Below, piece by piece: positions 44,798 to 59,985 of a stretch of 64,000 nt of DNA. The notes beneath the pieces were generated by a model. It ran no database searches, had not been told where the DNA came from, and saw only the letters and a program-made list of their open reading frames with translations. How positions within the stretch are numbered: the stretch's first letter is position 1; the number at the start of each line of letters is the position of its first letter. Location: assembly GCF_040054535.1 (NCBI RefSeq), contig NC_090780.1, forward strand, positions 9,824,501 to 9,888,500. Direction: 5' to 3'. The position numbers and the translations under genes were made by a program. This DNA comes from Antennarius striatus (lineage: Eukaryota; Chordata; Actinopteri; Lophiiformes; Antennariidae).

Positions 44798-47190
44798 CCC
44801 AGTGTCGTTTGGCTTCCCTGCCTGCTCTGTTGGTATTTGACTCACAGCTGTTGCAGTGTGTTTTCTCGTCTGTCAGTCGTCTGTTTCTCAGGCGGCTACT
44901 AAATTCCTCAAATTTTATGTAAAAGCGCAGTTTCTCTTACAATCAACAAGTGCAAAGCATGTCTGAGGTGTGTTTTCTGCGGCTAGATTTGATCTGGAGA
45001 CTGTCTGCTGCCTGCAGGCATCCCCTTGCGGATTGCACTGAGATGATACAGCGTTGCAGTCATACATTTGCTCGGGTGTTCAGGACGTTTCTCGGGGCAC
45101 GAATCGCTCCGTTTTGGGGTTCCACCAGTGGGGTGTGATCGCACAGGACACTGATTAGTTCATGCGACGACCTTCAATCAAACAGCGGTAGCATTTGCGT
45201 GCAGCTGTATGCAGAATAGTTCCCCTGCATTTTCCTGACGGCCTTTATTAGTGCATGGATGACTGGACTCTTAATTTGCCCTGTTTTCAACTTGGGCAAG
45301 TTTTGTCAATGATGTACCCTTGTTACATAACCGACTGAGGAGGATCGAGGTGAAAACCGTTATCTGGTAATCCCCATTCATTTAAGATGAAGTTGATTCC
45401 GACATAAAGCCGATTTTAATAGGTCTAATTTATGACTAAAACAGAACATGATGAATTCCCCCCGAACATCCCAACCTTTCTAGACCTTCTGCTTCAGCTC
45501 ACAAAATGCCCATAGTATTAGTCAGCACCCACAGACAAAGGTCAGACCTGGTTTGCTTCTTAATCACCCATCCTTTAAATAGTAGGCCTACAGCGAGTTG
45601 TCTGGATCAAGGCAGGTTTAGAGGACACATGGTGTTTAAATTTTGAAGTAATTATATCCAGGTAGGCAGATCTAAAATACTCGTAGTTTATTTTGTCATT
45701 GTGTCTAGAAATTAGTAATATTTCACCTTTTCAATACGCTGTATTACATTATTCATGAGTTATAAAATAAACTATCAATTATGCTTTGTGTTCAATTCAT
45801 GCTAATGCCCATGTTATTTAATGTCCTCAGAATGGCCAAACATTGAAAGTGCTCTCTGACACGAGAAATATATTGATTTCTGATGTATTTATTTACTTTA
45901 AGTTTTCACAATAAATTTTGGTGTATGGATATTTAAGTGAATTGAAACAAGGTTCTTAAACACAGCAGTGTTATAATAATTGTCATCTTTAATATCTATG
46001 CCCTTTTTATGCAAAAGGATTAACTACGGTAAGTTGCAAGTGATGCATACTTCACAGAATGTGTGCGTAGCAGAAAAATGAATGCATGACACACTTATAA
46101 ACTTCATCTTAAGCGTGTCATTGTTACTTCCATCACGTTGTCTTTGTGTTTTTAAGCGATGTGGTTATTCAGTTTAATCCATGGCTGACTTGGTCCTGCA
46201 GGTTCAGATGTAAAGGCTCCTGTTTTGGTTGATTTATATGTGCAGTTAGTAATAGAATGATATATTTTGTTATTTGCTGTTCCCCACATCAGTGACAGTG
46301 TTTAGATGCCTTTTCTAAACACCTTCAGTGTTTTACGGACTTAATAGTTGTGAAGAACGTGTAGAGAAGATTACACATCTGAATGTTAACAGCCATTTAA
46401 AAGTGTGAAAGGGAAGATGTGAGACTGATTATTCTGTAATAGTGATTTCAGCTTGTTTGTGTCTTTGAGAAGTATTTTGTCTTATAGTTTAAAAACAAGA
46501 TGCCTTCATCACCAAGGTTTTCCACTATTCTGTTTGTAGAGTGAAAGTAGCACATTTATCTGTCACCTTCACCTTGTATACCAAATATCTGCTTTTCCAC
46601 CACATATAGCGTTCCTTTAAATATCTTTTCTGTAAGTACATCAAAATAATGCCAGCAAAGTTATGTCTGTTCATCAGAAATTTAAATGTTAAATTTGCAG
46701 AATTAAAAATGACAATTTCTAGTTCATCAGACAGTCTTAAATAATATAGATTTTACTTAGTTCCACTGTTTGTTATTTTATGGCAGTATCTTATTTATAT
46801 GCCACGTTCTTGTGAGACAATATATATTCAGGATCAGCTGACTTAAGATGAGACTCTTGCATTCTTGTGACTTTTCTCCCACAGCACAAAGCAGATGAAA
46901 GCTAAAGCCTGTCCTTGGTAGAATAGATTAACATTTTTCTTCTATCACAAAGCTGATAAAGATGACACTGTAAGAGAGATCAGGATAGTAGGTAAAGTGA
47001 TCAAGAATATAAGAAACGATAATTTTCCCCAAATGTTTCCTGAAGCTGCTACACTTTCACCTCTGCTTTTCAAAAGCTCCATGTCACATCGTCATTCTCA
47101 ATTTTTCTAAAAAAAACCCTTCACGTCTGAAGAAAAAAAATTGTTTTTTTTTTTAAAACATCTTTAAAAGACAACAAAAATAAAAATCAA
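44796..47190. other. AT-rich sequence, probable first intron
   Basis: No exon recognised. GC declines from the CpG block to strongly AT-rich sequence by 45700. Holds the second copy of the 27-bp repeat (46200-46226). Confidence 0.5.
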
Positions 47191-47191
47191 T

Positions 47192-47571
47192 ATGTTCAAT
47201 AAAGGGCGGCACGGTGGCGCAGTGGTTAGCGCTGCTGCCTCACAACACGGCGGACCTGGGTTCGAGTCCCGCTCTGTGCGGAGTTCGCATGCTCTCCCCG
47301 TGTCTGCGTGGGTTCTCTCCGGGTTCTCCGGCTTCCTCCCACCTCCAAAAGCATGCGCTTCAGGTTGATTGGCCGGTCCCAAATTGACCATAGGAGTGAG
47401 TGTGTGAATGATTGTTTGTTTGTATGTGGCTCCGCGGTACACTGGCGTCGTGCCCGGAGTGTCCCCCGCCTCACGCCCTGAGACTGCCAGGATAGGCACT
47501 GGCTACCCCGTGACCTGCGTTAGCGGATTAAGCGGGTTGGAAGATGAATGAATGAATGAATGTTCAATAAA
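47192..47571 (+). mobile_element. tRNA-derived SINE, full-length, with 12-bp target-site duplication
   Basis: The element occupies 47204-47559 and matches the SINE at 36953 almost base for base (A box region GCAGTGGTTAGCGCTG, B box GGGTTCGAGTCCC, tail GAATGAATGAATGA). It is flanked by an exact 12-bp duplication ATGTTCAATAAA at 47192-47203 and 47560-47571, the signature of target-primed insertion. An intact duplication and low divergence indicate a young insertion. Confidence 0.95.
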
Positions 47572-47849
47572 TATAAATATTTCATTGTTGTTGACACAGA
47601 TATTGCTCACCTTGGGGGTGATTCTTTATCATTTTAAATGCATTAAGTGAACTAATGACACCATATGGGGTTAATTTGGATAGATATAATTGGTCAGTAA
47701 GCCTTTAGAGTTGAGTGACTGAGGAACAGCTTTCTTCTGGTTGTGAATACATGCATCTCATTTGGAATTCAGGATGTGGTCTTGTTCCTAGCCCTGCCTC
47801 ACTGAGAGGCTTTTTAATTTCTCCCCTTGTTGAAGTGATTATTCAAATG

Positions 47850-48570
47850 GCCATCCGTGAGATGCAGTTATCAGACTCCTGGTGGTAGTTGAGCCCGTGG
47901 CAAGAGGAATGCCCATCAAAGCCCCCCTCCTTTCCACCCTGTTTAGTTGGACAGCACCCAACAGGTAGCCTCTATAGCAACCCCTATTAAACTGCCACAT
48001 CTTATCCCTCAGGCTGAAAACCTTTTGTATTTTTCAATTGGCGGGTTGCAGTCAATTTATGAGGCGGCTGTTGCTGGCATGGTGTTGTGGTGATGCTGTT
48101 GGTCAAAGGCTCCTGTTTAGTATTTTTTATGAGGACTTATTTTTGGCCTGGATCCAAGGTGGGCTTGTTTCAATTCGTTCCACTTCTCAATTGGGAAATT
48201 TTAAGTTATTTTAGTTATTTCAGAGTTGTTTTCTACTTACATCTACATCCTTGAGTGCCTCCTTCACTATAGATATGGCAAGGAATCTTCTTTTTCTACT
48301 CAGAAATAGTTTATTCTGTGTAGATATTTAGCTCTATGCTATTGTGAGCTCAAAAGACTAAACTATTCTTTGACATGTCTCCTCATCCTGTGTTTACATC
48401 CACAGCAAAGTTTGGCTGTCACAGAAGCCCTGTTGATGAGAAGATATCGGCTCAGTCTTCATTAGCAATGGCGTGCATCACTGGAATGCAGATTAGCTAT
48501 GAAGCTATTAATCTGCTGGAAATGCCTCCCTGATTCCAATCTGAATCTTGTTTGCAATCACATTGAGTCT
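47850..48570. promoter_or_regulatory. Candidate conserved non-coding element(s)
   Basis: Two GC-balanced blocks (47850-48120 and 48390-48570) stand out in the AT-rich surroundings. They lack low-complexity runs and open frames, and carry homeodomain-type ATTA/TAAT cores, including a loose inverted pair CAGATTAGC and GCTATTAATCTG at 48490-48518. This is a judgement by composition only. Confidence 0.25.
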
Positions 48571-48939
48571 TCTACTTTGTTGTAAAGGAGTTTTTTTTAT
48601 GTGAGATATCAGAAGAGGATAATTGTATTTAAGTGAACATCATATATTGCTGGTCAAAGCATTTATTGTAACTGCATTTTCAGGCATTTTTGTGCGCCTA
48701 GAGCAGCTATCATTAAGTCTCTGCCTGAGATATTAAGTAGTGAATAGAATGGCATTGGCACATCACTATGGGGATGGCAGATCCTGGCATGGATTCTTAT
48801 AAATTAATTTTTTACAGGTTTTTGTTCAGCTTTTTCATTTGAACAAAAGCAAAATTAAAGGTGAAATTGTAAATATATATTTTTTTAAATTAACGTGTCA
48901 TTGGGAAAGAATTTGATGAGCTGGCATCTTGTCCTTGGT

Positions 48940-49045
48940 GCACCTCACCTTTCGCCCATAGCCAGCTGGGATAAGCCTCAGCAGACCCGTGACCTGCAAG
49001 GCGGATAAGTGGCTAAGAAAATGGATGGATGGCTGGATGAAAAAG
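48940..49045 (+). mobile_element. SINE 3' end fragment
   Basis: GCCCATAGCCAGCTGGGATAAGCCTC, then CCCGTGACCTGCAAGGCGGATAAG and a GGATGGATGG tail match the 3' third of fish tRNA-SINEs of the type at 47204. Only this part is preserved. Confidence 0.7.
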
Positions 49046-51790
49046 AATTATTCTCGAGATGTGTTAAGGTGAAAAAGCCAGTACTCCTTCTTCAGGGAAA
49101 TCCCCCTGAGCTTCAGGAAGATGTTTTATCATTAATGTTATTCAGGAGCCAAAATCTGAATTTTGTTCAGCTGCTTGCGTTAATCCATTTTTGCCGTAAA
49201 TGAATTTTTAAAGAGTCCTTCACTGCATTTGGCTTGAAGTAGGAATGCAGCAATGGTTCAGTTTTCAAACAAGCCTCTGCTCCAGTATCACCCCACCCCT
49301 TCACCACCCACCCTCCTCATGGGATGAGAGTGAATTTACTGAAGCACTACGCTTTCACTTTTTTATTCATCCAATAATGCAGTGTATACATCTTTGTCCA
49401 ACTTCTTACAGGTATACTAAATTTAATTTGTCAGAGATCCAGTTCTATATAATCCGGTTCATGTCTTGGGTGTAGAGTGGATGTGGATTTGAGTTGGTGA
49501 CTGATGTATTTGATTGTTTCATTGTCTAATATCATTGACACATTGGCCAATTTGCTCTGAAAAAATGTTTAACATGAAGGAGTTTAGCCAGTATTTATCC
49601 ATTCTGACTAAACAGGGCTCTTGTCTCTGCAGAGGAAGTATTGTAACTACCCACACTGCAGCTTGCTGGGGATGTTTAGAATGGTTGGGGTGGGGGATTG
49701 TGGGGGGGTTGGCAGCTCGTGGAGTACATGATGGTTTCTGTGAGTCATTCGAAATTTTCAGGAGCAGAAGTCCACCAAATTTTGTCTTGAGTGTTCAGTG
49801 TGATCACGATATGAAGTTTAAGCTTATCACCTGGATGAGGATTATGAACAAAATTGTAGGGTATTTATTGCGCACTAAATGTGCAGACAAAATCTCTGCA
49901 TCAGTGGGAAGCTTGTTATCCTAAATGTTAATAAAACATTTTTAAAGTACATGTTTGTACGTGGCTGTGCATTATGAGTTTTTTCAACGATTAATGAAAG
50001 CCTAATAAATAAGACTGTCTTGATTTTTCAGTGGCTCGACGCATTTAATGATTCTTCATATTGTGAGCTTTGTCCTTGAGTTTTGATAAGCCCTCAGTAT
50101 CAGTGTGTTTCTCTGAACTTTTTTTTTTTGTTCTTTACTCAGTAGCATTAATTGATATGCTTATGATTCACACTCTTAGGAGCTATTGGAGCTGTGTGCA
50201 GAAGAGGTGCTTGCTCAACTGACACAGCTAAGAAATAAGAATGGACTTTAATCATGGTATTTTCCTATCTGTTTTAATCATTACAGTGGCTCCTGTGGCT
50301 AGTACAAAATCACTGCCTGTTAATACCTTGGAATTCATTTGAAATTTAATATTTAAAAGATGGGGCCTCCTGTAAGTTTTGAACAGGGAAAATGGTACCA
50401 GGGTGAGAGACATAGCTTTGTCTAGAGATTACCAGCCAGAGCAGATCAGGAGGGGCAACAGTTAATGTTCACTTCATGATATTATATTCTCCATTTTCAT
50501 ATTCAGCTGCACTCTGTGGATTGTGATTTAGAGATGATGCCATGGTAATGAAGGCAGCCTGACAAAACCATAACTGATTGGATATGTTACCGCTGCTTTT
50601 GTGTGAGGTGGAGGTTGGTACACATATGCATATGAAGTGAATGTTGGATCATCAGCTCATCTGAACTTTAGATATACTGTATTGTGTTGGGTTAAGCAAC
50701 AGTAATGATTATAAGACTAGCTCTTTCAAGTATCCTGGTTAATGTCTCTTCTCTTACAACTATTTTCTTCATTAAGCAGGATACAGTAAACTAGTTGCTG
50801 TATTTAAGTGGCCTTGTTCAGTCACTTTAAATGCACTTTTTTGAAAGTGAAACGTCATTGAATGCAGTTCTAAAATGTTTATTACCATGGCCCTCGGCTG
50901 TTGCTGGCCTCTTTGTGCTGCTGGTTTAACTACCCACTGCAAGTTTGTCTTTTGTCTTCAGAGACAGAGACAAATTACTATACTAGCAAAATTTAATAAC
51001 AAATATTGCCAAGCACTCTCGCTCCTTTTTTTAAAAATGTGTGCTGCAGAAGAATTAAAGTTTGTAAAGGAATAGTGCATTGAAACGGCAGTATTGTCAG
51101 CTTTTAGTGGTTTATGGTTGAGTTGACAGTGTGTTTCACTGTGAAATGTAGCATTAAAGAACTTTTGGAGTTGTCAGGGCTCCAGGGTTTCATTTGCAGA
51201 AGCAGCTAAAAATCTGTTTAGTGCGTCTTTTCCTTGTTTACACCTGTGTGCAGGTCTGTAAAAGTACTTTTAATAAGTAAAATGGATTAGCAGGCATCGC
51301 TTTCTTAGAATATTTTTAAGTATTTTTTGTAGATAATTTGTTAGTGCATGTGGATTTTTTTTATTCAGTACATTTTATGCAAGTGTATTTTTGTAAGACT
51401 GCGTGCTGAAGCCTAATCCTCCCAATATGCCTTGCATGTGAATGAGAGAAGTTGCGAAATGTGACAACCTTAAAACAGAGGTCCTGCCTGCGGGGGAAGG
51501 CCCAAACCCAATGTCCTCAGCACAGACAACCAGCCCACCTGCCCCCCGTCCCTAATCATAGATCCACTGTTTCCACTGGCCTTATTCTACCATGGCAGGC
51601 CGTGACAGTGGATGAAGAGGGAGTGGGAAGGTTCCCAGATATTCTTTTGAGTCAACTGTTGCACTTAGTCTGCAGAGTAGTTAGTACACAGTGATGTAAC
51701 ATCTGATAACATGTCTTATAAGGTTTTCAATATTACCTCTGCGCCCCTCCAACTCAACACACTCCTTTTCTCTTTTCTGTGTGACAGCTG
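49046..51790. other. AT-rich non-coding sequence
   Basis: No exon, RNA gene or intact repeat recognised; the open frames show no family features. Confidence 0.45.
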
Positions 51791-51794
51791 ACTG

Positions 51795-51796
<2 letters not shown>

Positions 51797-51839
<43 letters not shown>

Positions 51840-51940
51840 GTCTCTCTGTCTCTCTGTCTCTCTGTCTCTGTCTCTCTGTCTCTGTCTCTCTGTCTCTCTC
51901 TCTCCGTCTCTCTGTCTCTCTGTCTCTCTGTGTGTGTGTC
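51797..51940. repeat. (CT)n / (CTGT)n compound microsatellite
   Basis: A CT run followed by CTCTGTCTCTCTGT-type units, about 144 bp, pure pyrimidine-biased on the + strand. Minus-strand frames of RDRETERQ repeats are artefacts. Confidence 0.95.
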
Positions 51941-54580
51941 TCCAAGGATTAATGCAATTAAATGAAGAAACACATAAATAGAAAACAGATGCTTATATTT
52001 GGTTTCAAAACTACGGTATTTTAAATCAAATAGTGCTTTTATAATAGCAGGATAATAATTATTTGAAATTAAATATCCATAATTGGTCATTTTAATTTTA
52101 AACAGTTGAGGCTGTTGTGATTACTTTTTGATTGTGCTGTAATTTAAATGAAGAAAACAATTAGCTACACTTTTATTTGTTCATTATCATTATTAACATG
52201 TGAAATATGGGCCATGATCATGAAGGTTTTATTGAGTGCCCACAGAGTTAAAGTTCATTTTGTGGATTAACAGAGGAAAGTGGGGGTCTTGAGGATATGA
52301 ACATCAGTCAGATTCACTGTTATCTGACTGGCAGAAGATCATTTATTACAAAATCACAAGACAAGGCCCCATGGCACCAGATTTGTGTCAGTTGATCAGA
52401 CCTGAAGACTGTGGGGCTTCCTTCATTTGTTTTTACATTTCAGATGATGTTAATGTTGACCAACCAAAAATAGCTTCCATAGAAGTTGGAGATGTGTGCG
52501 TGATGTGTTGGTTGAGGCTGATGATCTCTTTGGGGTCTTGCCAATGCATGCAGTTGCTGTCTTAGTTCTGAACAAATTGTGATTGATCTGTTGGATCAGA
52601 GGGTTTAACACCTTTTTCTTATGCCACATATTCATCTGCACGCTCACCAGACTGACATGGCACAACCTCTCTCTCTCCTCGAAAGTATTTTTTCTGTGTG
52701 AAACCTGATATATTAGCATTAGATGTAGTTCCTGGAGTCTTCATCTGTGATTCAGAAAACCCCTAACAGAAGCCAAAGATTCTCTTTGTTGGGTTATAGG
52801 AAATGTGGATCTGTGTGGACCAGGGAGCCCACTCAATTGATGACTGCCCTATTATTCCCACTCAGTCTCGGTCTTCCTTACTTTAACACATAGTGTTCTC
52901 TTAATTATTGCTTCATCTTGGTTCTTCACTTATTTTTCTTGATCCCTTGCTGCGCCATACTCTCCTGTGCTCTTCACTTAGCAAACAGCACGTCTGTAGA
53001 GAATACAGAAGAATGCATCTTGTTACCCAGATGAGTCATACTTCCTCTGGCCTGCATGCCTCTCCCTCAGGGTGGATGAATGAGAGGGCGGTGAGGTTAG
53101 CTGGAGGAGGGGCTCAATGGCTAACATGGTCTGTGCCAGCAGCTTAGTGGAATTCAGAACGCATTGGCATGTTGGTCAAAGGGCCAGGAGATGTCATTAT
53201 CTGCACCAGTTCAAAATATGGTTCTCCCTAGAGAGTTGCGTGACTGATGGCTTTGACAAGGCTGAGTCAACAGCTTCAACTGTCTCAAAAGCTCAGACCC
53301 AGCTTTGAATCCACGAACAGTCACTGTGCCAAGGTGTTGTAGTTGTAGTTCCTCTGGAGAGGAACGGGATTGCACCTGCAATTCGAGAAATCTTTCTCTG
53401 CCTTGCTGTACAAAATTTATATGGTGGAATGAAGGTGTACAATAGTTTGCATGCAGTTATGAGGCTGAAATTTGCCTCAGGGGGCCTGACTACAATAGTG
53501 TGAAAATTTATGATACAGTTAAGTGTCTAACACTCCTTTTTCTGGTTTTAATTCCCTAAACTTCTGCATCCAATTTCGCTTAATGTTACACCATACAGAA
53601 AAAAAGTTAAAAGTAAATGTGAATATCTTAATAACGCTGATGAAATTGTATGAGTTCTTTTAGCGCCCTGTCAGCTTTAGCTCACCCTCCCATACCTACT
53701 CTGCTTGGTCCCCTGCCAAAATCTATGACTCACAGGAGACTGAATGACCTACTTTGTAGGTCTTCTAGGAGTGCCAAAAGATTTTTTTTTATTTGCAAGA
53801 CAATACAGTGGGTAAATATGAGTAAATTAAAATACACTTAATGTGCCCATTTCTGGATTTAAGGACCCAAAGGCTGTGTCAGCATGGCAATGTTCTCCAA
53901 GGGTTCTCTTTATTATCTCAAGCAACAAAGATACATAATAAACAGTTTAGCGTTGAGATCTCATTAGGAGTAAACTCTAAGGCCACATTGGCTCTTATGT
54001 TAATTGTTTTGGTAATGATGGAGTTTTGGCTGCATTGTCAAAGTAAAGTTTGAACAGTTGGCCTTAATTATTATTTGGATTGCGGTGGAAATAGAAAGTT
54101 TGTTGTAGAAGCTGCATGATTACATCCCGCTTCAAAGCCGTGATGTATTGTAATTGTCAGTGTTCGTGTGTTTGTCCGTTTGTTTGTTCATCCTTTCGTT
54201 TGACCACCAAATATCTTCACAACCGTTGCAAATAGAAAGATGAAACAAAACGCACATTACTCGGGCAGCAAAGGGGATGAAAATGAGATGATGACCTTGA
54301 CTTTGAGAAAACTAGGTCAAGGTCAAACTTCAACTTTTGTACACTAGAGGGAGCACATACACACTTAAGCTGCTGCATCGTAAATGCATTTTTGCTGTTC
54401 AGACACTTTGCAATTTACACTTTATATATCTAGCATTCTTAACTTTTCCTCTGTTCTCTTTCTTACTTATCTTACATTTTTAACCCTTTTTTTTCTTGTT
54501 TTTCTTAACTTATTTATCTTATTCATCGACTGGGCTTACTCGGACCTTCAGAGACGTATTTCGTACTGTCATATGTGTTA
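51941..54580. other. AT-rich non-coding sequence
   Basis: No exon, RNA gene or intact mobile element recognised. Confidence 0.45.
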
Positions 54581-54584
54581 TGTG

Positions 54585-54586
<2 letters not shown>

Positions 54587-54623
<37 letters not shown>
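54587..54623. repeat. (GT)n microsatellite
   Basis: About 18 GT units; paired with the (CA)n array 69 bp downstream it makes an inverted pair. Confidence 0.97.
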
Positions 54624-54625
<2 letters not shown>

Positions 54626-54689
54626 AAAAATCAAAAATCAAATAAATCTATCTAAATCTTCTTAACTCCAAATGTTTGCACACATATAC

Positions 54690-57220
<2,531 letters not shown>

Positions 57221-57450
57221 TTTAAAAAATGTGGTCGTGTAAAGCACGATTCTGCTCGAGAGGTAGGGATTGCTGGGCTTTCGCTAGCCATTCGCCACGT
57301 TGCAAAGTAAATTCCAGATTGGCTACAAGGTTTTTAGCCTGTGTAGCCATGGTGGCGTTCTTATTTTTAGGAAAAAAGGCTAAAACATAAAACATTTTTG
57401 GACTCGCGAAAGTCCCCGAGCGATAACAAACTTTTTCTCTCGCTAGCGCC

Positions 57451-57548
57451 GCTATTTCTGTCGGCGCATGCCGACGGAAATAGCCGAAGCGTGCTGACGG
57501 AACTAGCGGCCAACGGAAATAGCCGATGGAAATAGCCGAAGTGACCCG
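57451..57548. repeat. Hairpin and GGAAATAGCCGA repeats in a GC-rich island
   Basis: A near-perfect hairpin at 57451-57484 (GCTATTTC, GTCGGC / GCCGAC, GAAATAGC with one mismatch) is followed by further copies of GGAAATAGCCGA at about 57512-57540. It may be part of an unrecognised DNA transposon. Confidence 0.8.
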
Positions 57549-57959
57549 AACTCTCTCGATCATTAAATATGCACTCGGGTCATGATCTCCTCTCGTCCAA
57601 TGAAAAACAAAAAGATTATATTTTTACAAGCTAAACCCGCAATTGGTGTACGACAAGGCGAGGAAGATCGATTGAAAGAAATTAAGAATCCAGTGTTATA
57701 TAGTAGAGTTTGTGTTAAAATTCTAATTGAACAACAAATGGTGAATGCTGAGAAGGGGTAGGAGTGGTGACAGACCGATCAGAAGGTAAATGATAGATAT
57801 TATCAATACTTTTTTGTAGTCTTACACTTTTGATCCCTATGATCGGCAGGAATAACCAGCGATGCATGTAAATGTCTATTTACCTCGCTTGCTATTTTTC
57901 ATGCCTTTTTAAATTTAAATGAAAAATAATTTTATCGAATTTAAAAAAACCAAACTAAA

Positions 57960-57988
57960 CTATGGCATACCAATGTGGTATGCCATAG
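57960..57988. repeat. Perfect inverted repeat, 12-bp arms
   Basis: CTATGGCATACC (57960-57971), loop AATGT, and the exact complement (57977-57988). Confidence 0.95.
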
Positions 57989-57990
57989 TG

Positions 57991-58143
57991 GTCAAAGTTA
58001 AAATCTCTTCTAGTCCAAGTAAAACTTACAAGTAAACACTGAGTAATACCACGAATCAGTTATTAAAATCATAGAGTGTCTAAGTCAAAGTTAAAATGTC
58101 TTCTATTCTAAGTGAAACTTACAAGTTAACATTGAGTAATATT
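57991..58143. repeat. Tandem duplication of a ~60-bp unit
   Basis: The segment beginning GTCAAAGTTAAAAT at 57991 is repeated beginning at about 58085, period about 94 bp. Shared parts include TCTTCTA, AAACTTACAAGT and TGAGTAATA. The copies differ by scattered substitutions. Confidence 0.85.
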
Positions 58144-58254
58144 TTGTATGACTGTATCTTCACATAGTGATTGCAAGTTTTCAATTGTTGAATCTCACAT
58201 TTATACCTGCATAAAGTAGGATAGAAATAAAGATAGTTAAGCTTGAACTATTTA

Positions 58255-58545
58255 CTTTAGTGTATTTTGTAGGTAAACTGAACAGAAGGTGCCCTCAGAA
58301 TGCACCAGAATGCAGGAAAACAGCCCCATTTTCTATTTTCTGGGGGAGGGCCCCCAGGCACCCCCTGTGTTTGGTACCCCCCCCATGCCCCTCTGCGACG
58401 AGCGTTGGTCATCCACATGCTACGCCACTGTCTTGGACACAGAGTGTGGCTTTTTATGGCTTGCTCAATTCTTTGAGTGAGCCACAGTGGCTTAGTAACA
58501 CTAGCTCCTAGTGCAAGCCCAGGTTTGCTTGGGCACACAATGTGA
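58255..58545 (-). mobile_element. Unidentified repeat-like fragment
   Basis: GAATGCACCAGAATGCAGGAAA followed by GGGGGAGGGCCCCCAGGCACCCCC resembles sequence I associate with fish hAT-type transposon copies. A minus-strand frame of 93 codons crosses it but shows no recognisable domain. Low certainty. Confidence 0.3.
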
Positions 58546-58549
58546 ACAT

Positions 58550-59983
58550 CGCTGCAAGGATGAGAACAAGTACATCACAACGTTTTTATTGACGCTAATG
58601 GAAACTCTTGGATATATTTAACTAAATCATAAAATGTAATCCTATGAAGAAGTAAAGCATATCTGACAGGTAAACGAAGATCTCACTGGAGCTAGGAGAA
58701 ATCACAGCTGTTTAAGGTTGTTTCACAATCTGTTTTGTTTTGATGTACCCTTGTATGTACCCTTCATAATAAACAGTCATATTTTTACTGACTTTTTTTT
58801 AACGGGAAACTGTATAAAAAAGCAAGCTGAAAATTTCAGCCAAAATCGATTTTTGTTGCTCTTGAGTATAGGTCCATTTATGCTCCCTCTATATATGTTA
58901 ATGTATCAGTCCACTCATATATGGTCTACCTGTCAATGTCTCTGTACTTCCGTGCATCTTTTACATTTACATTGATAAAATCACAGGAGGGCAGTCAACA
59001 ACAAATAAGGTAATGCCTTAGAACAGGATTGCACACACTTTTTCAGTTAACTTATAAACCCCAGATTGCATACTACGACACAATTAACTATGTACATTTT
59101 TGTAATTTCCTGAGTTTATTCTGATGAGTTGCACTGCATTAAATCAGCCATTGAAAGTGTCTGTCAGAGTTTGACAACCAATTGTCACTCTGCTCTGTTT
59201 AGCATAGACTTCCCTTGTATGTCTCCAGCGCTGCTGCCAAGTTCTGGAATTTTGCCAAGTCATGGCGCCGCAGCTTTGAAAGAGATGTTGCATCTTTTGT
59301 GTGAAAGCATTAATCATTTATCAATTAGTTTAGCCAACTGCTTCAATGAATGCTTCTTTTACCATCTTGTAAGGATTTCTTGATCTTAACCATGTCTTAC
59401 CCTTGAATGATGCTTCGGTGACACTTTCGCTTTTGAGTTTGCCTGTGAGAAAAAGAAATGCTTTCCGGAGGACTGGCGTTTTAATGTTTTCACCTTTCTC
59501 TTTGTCAATTTTTTTCAGCAGAACATCAGTGTGGTAGTTTCTATGAACAGTCCGAAAATATGGCTCAATGCTTCCCTTCTTCGGTATTGAGAGGAAGGGA
59601 TGTCAATGAATAAAAAAGTCTTCATCGTATTCTATATGAAAGTGTCAAGTTGTTGCTTCTTACTTGCACTGTGTGTGATCATGCATGTTTACCTAAATCC
59701 AGAAAAAGTCAGATTTCATCTGATTGACTGTCCTCTTCGTATGCCTTCCTTGTATTATAGCTGCATTGCCCTCAAGCATTACGACATTGCTTTGTTTGGT
59801 CCATCTTATTCAGATCCACTACCTTTAAACATGTGTACAGAATGAACCCAGAAGATTTATAGAAAGTTTGTCCCTTTTCCTCCACCTTTCACAGAGAGCA
59901 TAAAAAAGCTTATAGAGGGCTTGGCACTGTTACCTGGTTTACAGAAAGGTGATCATTTAAAATATGTAAAACCTTTTTGAAAA
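58550..59983. other. AT-rich non-coding sequence
   Basis: Open frames at 59129-59383 and 59600-59845 show no family features and no splice context. Nothing else recognised. Confidence 0.45.
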
Positions 59984-59985
59984 TA

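Noticed and set aside
51716-52090. Minus-strand frame rich in RDRETE
   Set aside because: Translation of the CT/CTGT microsatellite.
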